Shown here piece by piece: positions 54,472 to 64,000 of a DNA stretch of 64,000 bases. How positions within the stretch are numbered: the first letter of the stretch is position 1; every line of letters begins with the position of its first letter. Source of the stretch: Cruorifilaria tuberocauda. Lineage: Eukaryota > Nematoda > Chromadorea > Rhabditida > Onchocercidae. The notes beneath the pieces were generated by a model, which was not told the DNA's origin, ran no database searches, and saw nothing but the letters and a program-made list of their open reading frames with translations. The DNA lies in NCBI GenBank assembly GCA_013365365.1, contig JABVXU010000040.1, positions 186,001 to 250,000 of the forward strand. Direction: 5' to 3'. A program made the position numbers and the translations under genes.

Positions 54472-57400
54472 CTGAATATAACAATTCAGTTTAACTTAAT
54501 TAAGCAATTTTGGACTTATTTAAGAATAATGCATGAAATTTCATCATGGTTTATTCAACCATCAACAGATAAGAGATAATATAATCTGAAATACATGGCT
54601 CACAAAGAGATAAGACACTTTTAGCAGAAAAGCCATTAAAATAATAAAGCTATATGAGTATAAAAATACGATTCTGAATACATCCTTGTAGCAAAATTTT
54701 GAAAAGCATCTAAGGTGAAAATTTTATTGACTTGATCGTGAAGGGCGGCTGGATTGAAATTCGGCCCGAAGAAGAAAGAAGAATCATATCGAGCAGATGC
54801 AGTCGCTAAAAAACAAATTACGAATTTTAAGATATATTTTTTCTATCCAATAGATAATTAATAATTTGCCTCACTAGTTTCAGTTTCATTTTGCTTGTTT
54901 TTTCTTAATTATATTTATTTGTTACACAAACAAAAGATATGATTATATTTTCACCAACCTGGAATTCCTGGTGTTGACTGCAAAGCGTGAAGAATGTTCA
55001 GAGATGTCTCTTTTCTATCACAATCACCTTTACTACATTTTTGTTTTTCTAAAATTGTTCTCAAAAGAGCTGATGGCGTTGAAGGAAGTGTTGTTGTGCC
55101 TAAAAAACATTTTATAAAGATTCGAATCATCCCACTAATATTCCAATAAAAAAGAACATCTTTGGGGAAGAAAAACCAACAGAACAGCACATATGTATAA
55201 AACCTTTCTGCGGATCATCAGGGGTGAATGCTGGCAAGTTGGCAAACTTCTTCTCGAAATCCACTTGATTTAAAACTCTAAAATAAAAAAGCAACCAATC
55301 TGAAAAACTATTCCAATGATAAGATTATAATACAATTTAGTCACTAGACTAACCTGTCCATGCTTTCATCATTTCGTTTAAAAAGTTTCTTAGTCGGACT
55401 TCTTAATTCTATTTCACTATTACTCAGTGATCTGTTTGATATTGTAGAGGCATCGATGACGTCTGCTGTTTCGTTAGATTCCTTATAGTTTTCCTGAAAA
55501 AAGAATAACAATGCTCGATTCTTCCTAACACCGAAAAATATCAAATGAATAATTTACAATTACCTCACACCCTGATTTCTGAACTGTCTCATATGGCTTT
55601 TCCACTTCACTTGCTTCTGAAATCATAAATTACACTCCCATAATATTTTATATTCCCATAATATATAAATTACATTCTCGAAACTCAACTATATTTTTTA
55701 GCATAAATTTCGCACCTTCAAGTTCTTTTTTAGCAAAACGCGAAATACTTGGTGACTTGTACTGAACCTAGCAGCTCATAAATTGCATCTTATTTTAATT
55801 TTCGGCCATTTTTATTCATAGATTTAAATCTCCGATAAAATATATTTCGTCATTATTACAAAAAACTTTCTTAAAATACGTATTTTATGGGCGCTCAAGG
55901 AAAAAATTTTAAACATTCATACAAGAAAGAGATCTGTGACAATTTAGGTCAGAAGACTTAAAATTCGAGCGGATGATCATCAAATATACAGATGCTTGCT
56001 TTAATTGACTTTCATTCGACAGGCTTTTGTAGTATTTTGCAGTTTAGAAATTGATATCCCAAATCAAAACAGCATATCATTATCGGTTCTATCAGTATTT
56101 TAATGACGAATTAATTCAGCTGTTTTATCAGCAATAAAAAAGAATTAAATATTGCAAAACAAAGAACTACTTCCAGATTCAATTTTCATATTTCGCAATT
56201 GTCCTTTTGCCATGCCTCTTTGAGCTGGAGTTGGCATCAGCACAAAAGTATCCAGATTATCTTCTGTACAGGGAACAATAGTCAATGAACCACGTGGAAG
56301 TGAAGACGAGATCTCTGATGGTTGCATGAATTCCACAGAAAAACTTAAATTGCAACGAAAAATAAAAATATTTTATATATAAATATTTGAAGTATGACTT
56401 GTATAACATAAAGAGCTGGGAAAAATAACCTTTTAAGATGATTACCACCCATCGATTTCTTTCCTACTTTTGAAGACTTCATAACTGTAACCTGTAAGTA
56501 GATTAATGACGGCAAAAACATAACTGATCACTAATGCATTCCATGATTTGTCTCAGAATAACTCGAAAAGGCGTTAAAATTATCCCTTGGAAAATTTTTA
56601 ATTGAAAAAAAAAAACTAGAATCAGGGATTGCTATATATAATTAAAGCCTAGCGAGATAACAAGAAAAAGCAATAAAAAAATTTCCAACTCCTGATTTGT
56701 TAAACCAAACCTGGAAAGCTGAACTTCTTGACCTCATCACATTAATATTATGCTGACCACTACCGATGATATCATTACAAAAATGAGGAACAACTTGATT
56801 TGCAAATGATATCTAAAAGTTTTCATTAAAACTCGTCTGTGACAATAAATCATATAAAAAATGAATTTGAAGATAACCTGCTGACAAACTTTATTAGGAA
56901 AAGTGAATTTTATTCCTGATGCGACCTGATCTTTGAAGCCATCGCCTGTTTTCGAATCAGTAACATGACCAGCTTGCTCATTGTACGAAATCAAAACAGA
57001 TCGACTCTGCATGCTTGGTTCACGGGACAAAATCAATGGAATTAAAAGGCTATTTTCTGATGACATCGACACCGGAAGTGGAAACAACGACGCTGTTGGT
57101 TCCAATGCAGTATTGCCATTTAAATGAAATCTATCAGTCGTCGAAAAACCCATCTTAAAATGTATTTTTTAAACAAATATAACCAAATGAATATTTCTCA
57201 GTTCATTAGACAAATGTCTAAAAGTTTAAAAAGAAAGTAAAAACATTTTTCAGATAATATATAAGATAATGATAACATAACAAAAGTTCGACTCGGGAAA
57301 ATATGAAACATTGAAGATTAAGTATAATATTGAAGCTTAAAGCAAATTAACCAAAAAATTAATTAACAGAAAATAAACGAAGTTCTCAACTTTTACAATT

Positions 57401-60400
57401 TCGATAATATATTATATAATAAATAAACAACATAAATATATGCGAAATATATATTAAAACCATAAAATTAATTGCTCAACATAAGTGAATACTTTTCACA
57501 ATCAACTGAGAAGCAATGCAAATAGCAACTAAAATATTAAAACGAATAGATGGAATTTTCATAGAATTTGAGAAATTAATGTACCAGAGAATTAAATGCT
57601 GTGTGGGCATTGCTACAAAAGGTGTGGAGAGCATTGAACGTGCCATACGTATAATGATAATGCTGCTGTTGTTGACGCTTTTGCTGCTGTTGTTGTTGTT
57701 GAAGCTGTTCACTGGGAAGAATCGAATGTGACGGAAGATTCGGCATGGTATTCCATAAAAATGGTGAGGGGTGAAATGATGAAATAAGCGGTTGTAGTAT
57801 ACTACTGCTGCTTCTAACACGATCTACATCGGTAGTCAGCATACTGTTACCCTACAAGCAAGCGTTTTCAGAAAATGTGTCAATATCTTCATTTATTGTG
57901 CGTTAGACAAATCCTTACGAGAATGAGAAAAATTAATCACGGTATTTCACATTGTCGTTTGAAATAACTTACATTATTAGCTTTTAAGCCCATGATTGGT
58001 CGTAGTACATCCAAATAATGTCTACCACTTCGCTGATCTCTGCTTTAAAGAATATGGTTGTTAATGAATGAATATTACAAAAACACGAAAACGAAAGTGC
58101 TATTTATGTAAAATAAACAACAACATCAGCAATAAAAATTAACGGGAGTGCTTACCCAGAAGACATGAGTGATAGCGGAATGCAACCAGGACTAACCAGT
58201 GGTGATCCTGGAACCAAATCTATTTCTGGTTTCAGTGATATCGGGTGATGAATTGTCTAAAATATACTAGAATAAAAAAGGAAACTCTCAGTACTGTTAG
58301 AAGTAATCTGCAAGAAATATTGGCTCGAATTTAAATTACAACCACAAGAATACTCTTCTTTCGAACCTACGGATTCAATTTGTTCCAAAATTTCTACATT
58401 CAGCACACCATTGTAAAAAATATTCTCCATTCAAATAATATTCTTAATTTCTTCCTCATAAAAGAAGGGACGATTTTATGGCTCAAATAGTTTTTTTTTT
58501 AATTCATGACCACATCCATTCACTAAAAGCTAACGTGTGCAGTTGGACTGAACAAATGAAGAGACTTTCCATCAATGCACTCTGACGCCATCTGATCCGA
58601 AACATCAAGATCATTCATTGCATTATCTTAAAATTGACTAATTAATTATGCGAATCAATAATTTTTGAAAATTTTCTGTTCTAAGAATCCGTATCTAGTT
58701 TATCAACGAAGCGGAGTCTTCTTAACTTTGTAATGCATTATTCCGATTATGCATCATGCATTATGCCAAGTAAAAATCATCCTAAATTCCACTAAACTGT
58801 AAAAAAAAGAAATTATTAATGTGTACGTATTTCCGTTTCCAATCGAATACCATTTGTTTTCTTTCTCTCACGACTGCACCATTTCCAGTTTGGATGAGCA
58901 CGGAAATGTGCTTCCTTTACCTACAAACCAAAAGTTATGGATGGAAGAAGAGAGAACGCCAAGTGATGGATTCTGAGAAATTATATGTCACTAACTTGAG
59001 TGGCAAGATCATGATATTTTTGCTTTTCTTCAGGACCTAGTGCGTACCACCATTCTCCAAGAATTTTTGAAACTGTTCGATTGTCCCGATTCGGATACTT
59101 TTCATGCACTAACGGTCGATGGCGTTTTGAGAAAATCATGAAGGCATTCATTGGTCGTCGTATATGCTGTCGGGCCTAATAACTTTTTTATAGTTCCTTG
59201 GAATCAGTTGAAATTACATACAAAACATATTCAAAATCAACTTATGTAGAGAAATTATGAGCTCATTTGCAATATCGAATACAGCTGTACGATGTAAATC
59301 TGGTAATGAGGATAAACATTTTGATTAGTATGTCTTCATTGAAGCTTACAGCTTTTTTGCCTCCAATTTCTGGACTGAATATTGTATGTAGTTTATGTTT
59401 TTTTGATGATGTCGACATTGATTCATCAACTGTATCCAATTCAAATGTTTCTTCATCTTCAAATTCGAAGTTAAAGTGATCTATAATTGGTGTTAAATAG
59501 CATAAGTAACAAAACCACATAGAAGATTAAAATTTGAGTTAATATAATTTGAAATGATATCTCAAATTTAGATGAATCATAAAACACTTAGAAAGAATTC
59601 GCGAATTGATTTGACTAATTTACATTAACTAACAAACCAAGCAAAATGGTCTTCGAAGAATCGGATTCACTATGTGCTGTAATCTGAGTATGTCCGCCTT
59701 TCTTTTCAAGTCCATAACTTCTGGAAAATATCAAAGTTAGGAAAATGCATCCGTTTTTCATTTCTGGTTCTTTCTTACTTGTTGCAACATTGGCTAACAC
59801 CATGTTGTTTCCACGATTGTTCCTGCTGAACAGTTTCATTTTCCAATGCGTTATTATTAATGTCTCCTTTTCCAGGTTCATTGTCGTCGACCACTCTGCT
59901 GTTCTGTATTTTATCAGTACAATCAGTAGCATTCTGACATCTGCCACCTTCAGCTTCAAATTTCTGGTCTACACCAGCTTGATATCCACCGAGCGCCTTC
60001 CCGCTACCACTACTTTGTTGGTCATCGCCGAATCCCCTTTGATCCTGAACAGTACAATCATTTATTACATTACTGAAAATATCTTCACACAGTCAAAAGG
60101 AAAGTAGTAAAAGAAAACATAAAAAAACAAACCGAATTTTGAGCTGAATCATCAGGTGTTGACGTAAATTCCTTCAATGAGTTTTCAAATACGCGTTTCT
60201 GTAAATGTGGTACCAAATGATGCCATGGAATCGATGACGAGTATCTCTCACCTACAATCCGATTTAAACTGTGTATCGTACGTACAACTTTAAAGAGACA
60301 GAAAAACAAAGACTGGAGAAACAAAATTACTATTTAAATTTCGTATTTCAGCATGCGAAGTCGCTAAAGCTAAAACTAGAAATCTCGGGATCAGTCTCGA

Positions 60401-63279
60401 GATTGGTGAAAAAATATTTGAAAAAAGGAAGCAAGATACAGAAACTAATTCACTTTTAAGACTAAGGGCCGAAATTTTTGTCTCTTGTTTTCACAAAAAA
60501 TGAAAATACATTATTACTTAGTTCTGAAAATCTACTGAGCTCTAATTTAAAATCTCTGGAATAAAATTCAGATGTACAATTTCTGGAATTTAATAATTGG
60601 CAGCATTAAGTTGAATAATTTAATCTCCGCTACATATAAAAAAGACTTAGTTCAATATACGGCTTAAAAGACAAGTATCAAGGGAAAAAATTGTATCAAA
60701 AGTCTAGGAATGTATTAGCCATGCCAAAAGCACAAGTTACATTGTATGGGAAGGATTAGGCGAAACTTCATCAATCACTAAATGCCTCATTTTTATTTAT
60801 TTCGAGATGAAGAACAATGCCAGTCTTTGAAAATCAAAGAACAAATTTTAAAGAATATTCGAATAATTAACATCTGACTATGTATTTTCTGCTAAATTAA
60901 GAAATAATGGTGCGGCTGTTTATGAATCGCTATGCAACATTATCAATAAACCTTCTTGATCAGTTTCGCCTTCAGAGTAGTCATCCATGACATCATGTTC
61001 GACAATGTTTTCATTAGGGAATGTTCCAGTCACACTTCCTATAAAAATTCATTAGCACTTACATTCCTTCTACCAATAAAACTCAAACGAAACAAACATA
61101 TGTACTTTATATTCGAAATGACATGTATTAATAAATCATTCTAAGAAAAATACTGAAGCATCTGCTTAACAATCCAATGTCATTACTTCTACCGGTAAGA
61201 TGTCACGATTGCCAAGATGTAGGTCAGGAAAACAACGCACCACTTCTTTCACTTCCAGGAAAAAATTGTTCATGAACACTACTACTGCAGTCTTCCTCAA
61301 AATCGTCATTGTCTGTTATATTTTCATCATTGCAGCCATCGCCCTTACAAGATAGTGTTTTTTCGCTAGCATCATCTACTTCCGTATCTGCAGTTTATGA
61401 ATAACTGAGCGATTAATTTTATCTGCAGCATTCTATTTTTTGATTTTTTTCTTGATCGACAACTACTATAAGATTTCTCCTCCAAAAGTTGATTAGAGAA
61501 AATAGCTTGGAAATTAGCATTGCGTTTAAATATGTGGTCATACCGCTATTGATTTGTCCTACTATATATATATATATATATATTTGATTAATTGGGCTGA
61601 ACTGAGACAAATTTTCTTCAGTGTTAAAATGAATTGAGAAAAGAGGAACAACCCGTGCCAGCAGTGCTTGCATCGTCCAATACATCGTCACTCTCGGAAA
61701 ACTTCTTGCTTGTTGAAAAATCTCCTCCCATTGGAGATGCTGAATCGTTCGACTTTGAAATTGTTGCATTGTTCGACACCTCTGATAACATACTGAATGA
61801 AGAGAATGGATCGAAACGAGGAGTAAGTTGCATTAAAAATGAGTTGCTTGTATTCGCACAAATGTTCAATTCCAATGAAGAATTCTGAAGATTTTTCTCT
61901 CAGAGATACAAAATATTTCTTGAAAACCTTCATTAATTGTGATTTTGGGAGAAAAATATCGCACAACAGATATATCGTATTAGTTATATTTAGATTTTAT
62001 TCTCATCCATTATTTTCTGTAATATTAAAAAGCATTTCATACTCCAATCTGCTATCAAAATAAGATTTTACTCTACCAAAAAAGTTTTTTACAAAAATAA
62101 CTTATGCAAACCTTCTTCCCCGGAACTTGTACAGGCATAAGAGGAAGCAAATCACATGGTTGCGGATAAGCTCGTTCAAGAAGTCGATCCGTAACAGTCT
62201 TTAAATTAGGATAACATATTCCATGATTAATAATGGACTTATCTACCTGAAATAGTTGAAATGAACGATAACGCAACAAATTATTTAAGCAAGGTGATTT
62301 ATAATAAAGTGAAAAAAAAATTCCGAAATTTCACCTTGATCACTTCACTGAAAGTATCATCTATAGCACGTGTGTTTGATAAAGGTGGCGCACTGCCGGA
62401 CATCAGTTTTGGAGCTAAAGGATTTGGTGGAACAATATGATGGAATTGTGCCGGTGCTGATGACGAAAATGGCTGTTCCACACTCGCGGATGGCAAAAAA
62501 CCTTGAAATAATCGCCTATTAATTAACTACTACACCGTTCATTAGAGATGAAATAATTTTATAACTTTCGCTCTATGCATTACATGTTATTAAAGCTTAA
62601 ATATCGTTATCTCCTTTCAAATGCAACCACATCATGCCAGTGAACTAAATTAAACTCAACATACTGGACGAATCTTATATAATAATTTTATTTAAAAAAT
62701 TTGCTTTGTACCATGAGTATTATGTAGATTCAATAGAGTATGGGCAACATCAGCTTCGTCGAACCGACGACCTTGCTGTGCTTCCATCGGACTTAACTCT
62801 GAGAATTCTCCGTGTGACCAATCGATCGAACTTCCACCTATATTCCGATACTACTTTCTCATTATAACAATAATATAAAAATCATTCTGCTTCAAAAGAA
62901 CATTTTTCAGAAATATGATAAAAACATTCAAATAGTTGCCTGGTGAAAGCGTAGTAGCAAGATTAAATTCTGATCGAATAGATTTTCCCTTCAGTGAAAG
63001 ATGTCTAGAACAGTAGCCACGTCGTTGCGATTCCTAAAAATAAATGAAATATATTAACTTGAAAATATGGGTTTTAAAAATTTTCTGAACAATTGAAGTT
63101 TGGAGGAAAATTCAAATAAGGGGAACAATATAATGAACTAAAAATATTTGCGAAAATGTCAGAAATACCTTATTACATCCTTCTTTGCTGCACAGCCGTC
63201 TCCATTGTTTTCCATTGAATTTTTTACGAATTCCACCGGGCGTTGTTACGATTTCACCTTTTTTATATCTCTGTTGTTG
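54084..63279 (-). CDS. cic: Capicua-type HMG-box transcriptional repressor (29 joined exons)
   Basis: Reading down the minus strand, these exons join in frame: 63279-63169, 63033-62940, 62837-62712, 62501-62335, 62246-62112, 61884-61653, 61387-61241, 61038-60952, 60251-60133, 60044-59779, 59720-59638, 59480-59350, 59175-58996, 58920-58851, 58626-58535, 58256-58156, 58039-57973, 57851-57585, 57153-56878, 56812-56711, 56491-56430, 56343-56171, 55616-55564, 55493-55354, 55277-55204, 55099-54959, 54805-54732, 54471-54318, 54235-54084. They give about 1,291 residues. Diagnostic Capicua blocks appear in family order: [19 protein letters not shown] plus [10 protein letters not shown], a [13 protein letters not shown] motif, [19 protein letters not shown], the HMG box, and C-terminal [32 protein letters not shown] and [20 protein letters not shown]. 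Capicua silences receptor-tyrosine-kinase target genes and is relieved by MAPK signalling. An in-frame ATG at 63306 may be the start of a short form; upstream exons may exist. Confidence 0.9.
57662..57711 (-). repeat. Glutamine-codon repeat (polyQ) in Capicua
   Basis: On the coding strand a CAA/CAG run encodes [15 protein letters not shown]. It is a mixed-codon tract, likely length-variable, within the low-complexity middle of the protein. Confidence 0.85.
58851..59175 (-). other. Capicua HMG box (two exons)
   Basis: Exon 59175-58996 encodes [20 protein letters not shown] and [19 protein letters not shown]. Exon 58920-58851 completes it with [15 protein letters not shown]. The intron between (58921-58995, 75 bp) splits the box at the same Gln-Val point in the protein. 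The RPMNAFM and W-W-AL residues are intact. Confidence 0.95.
61563..61583. repeat. (TA)10 microsatellite in a Capicua intron
   Basis: Twenty-one bases of alternating T and A, in the intron between exons 61884-61653 and 61387-61241. Confidence 0.9.
62838..62939 (-). other. Probable GC-AG intron in Capicua
   Basis: The donor reads TCACCAG|GCAACT and the acceptor GAATATAG|GTGGAAG. The split Gly codon (G|GT) restores the Capicua frame. The nearest GT (AAT|GTTTTT) would be out of phase and lead to a stop. Confidence 0.7.
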
Positions 63280-63306
63280 CTGAAATTCTCTTTTTGCAAT
63301 TAACAT

Positions 63307-64000
63307 TTACAAGATTATATTATTCAAAAATCCATATTTGTGAATATTACCGACGAAGTTGATGACCATCTGATGCAAGTTTTTACACTTCAAATCTGAT
63401 AACCCATTTACTTTGGTCAAATCTGCCTTGCATGTCTTATCCAAATGTTCAGATTAGTGCTGCAAAGCTTATTCCTGAACTTTCAAACAAGTCATGAAGG
63501 CATAACTACTGCAGGAACTTGCTGGTTTGCATAAAATGCTTTGCTGCTGATTTCGGAACGTTAAATAATGTGGAAATATATTTAACCGCTCGCATTTAAA
63601 ATCAAGTTATAACTACCGCGCAGAAATGACCTCATCTCGCTCGTTTGCTGCTTGAATTGTTATCAGAAAGTTGTTCCAAGCAACATGCAGTAGGTCATCT
63701 CTTAGAGCAATATCCAAAGAATGAATCGATTTTGATGCTTGTGGATTATCAAGAATCTGAATCCCATGCTAGACTAGGATGTTAGGATGAAGTCGTCGAT
63801 AATCTTCAAGGTCATTACAGCATCTCCCAACATCCTCGAAGTGAAAGTAAGTCGAAAAGTGAAGCTTAGTTTAATCCTCATTGTGATAATGAGCCAAGGA
63901 AACGAACTGTATGCGTTCATCGTGAAACTGTGAGAAGCAAATGCTGCAATAACTATTGTACGTTCATACTGTGGCTGGATCATGCCACCACTTTTGAATT
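63307..64000. other. Sequence upstream of the first supported Capicua exon
   Basis: No exon here is well supported. A short minus-strand segment ending at 63351 before GTAATA could encode RWSSTSS and splice in phase, but it runs into a TGA further up. The remaining frames have no recognisable features. Confidence 0.35.

Noticed and set aside
55714..55772. Possible extra Capicua exon ([17 protein letters not shown])
   Set aside because: It has AG and GT borders, but its phase does not match the exon ending at 56171, whereas direct joining to 55616 does. It could be an alternative exon.
1..64000. CRISPR array
   Set aside because: No regularly spaced repeats on either strand; the only tandem repeats are the 41-bp duplication and TA tracts.

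Overview
The window joins two kinds of genome. Bases 1 to about 38.7 kb are bacterial: AT-rich, intron-free, with closely packed full-length genes. They are typical of Wolbachia (Rickettsiales), most like the reduced Wolbachia of filarial nematodes, because there is no insertion sequence, phage WO module or ankyrin-repeat gene, and several 0.4-1.3 kb spacers look like decayed genes. Bases from about 39.0 kb to the end are animal nuclear DNA. They hold two intron-rich genes whose exons I could chain by splice sites and reading phase: a Caskin-type scaffold protein (plus strand) and a Capicua-type HMG-box repressor (minus strand). Many introns end in TTTCAG, as in nematodes. My best reading is a filarial nematode scaffold joined to its Wolbachia, either a recent nuclear insertion or a chimeric assembly join. 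The host assignment is inference.

Bacterial part, left to right: the tail of an unidentified gene, dnaK, gatB, rplU-rpmA, tRNA-Ile(GAT), metK, ctaE-ruvC, a bolA-like gene, a MetC-type PLP enzyme, murE and an MHS-family transporter on plus. Then tadA, pyrG, secG and an AddA-like helicase-nuclease lie on minus. ispE, a Mth938-domain gene, znuB, holA and dapB-pstB follow on plus. The rest alternates: dxr, a small unknown gene and hemJ (minus), pdhA (plus), rluC-type (minus), an NhaC-type antiporter (plus), argS, an MsbA-type ABC exporter and ubiE (minus). All of these frames are open. Together they cover chaperone, translation, tRNA charging and modification, isoprenoid (ispE, dxr), lysine/peptidoglycan precursor (dapB, murE), haem (hemJ), respiration (ctaE, ubiE, pdhA) and recombination (ruvC, addA) functions.

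Junction: a minus-strand frame of bacterial appearance (38548 to about 38886) runs into a (TA)n tract without a start codon. The first phase-compatible animal exon candidate is at 39026. The bacterial-animal boundary therefore lies between about 38.74 and 39.02 kb.

Animal part: Caskin exons run from (tentatively) 39026, securely from 44497, to a stop at 48792-48794. They include tandem SAM domains and the conserved C-terminal helix, but the ankyrin and SH3 portion expected at the N-terminus is missing and would lie on the far side of the junction. A 5.3 kb spacer without visible genes follows. Capicua then reads leftwards from about 63.3 kb to a stop at 54084-54086, through 29 phase-compatible exons encoding about 1,291 residues, with all diagnostic blocks: the N-terminal conserved block, the PWH-LVP motif, the HMG box and the C-terminal C1 region.
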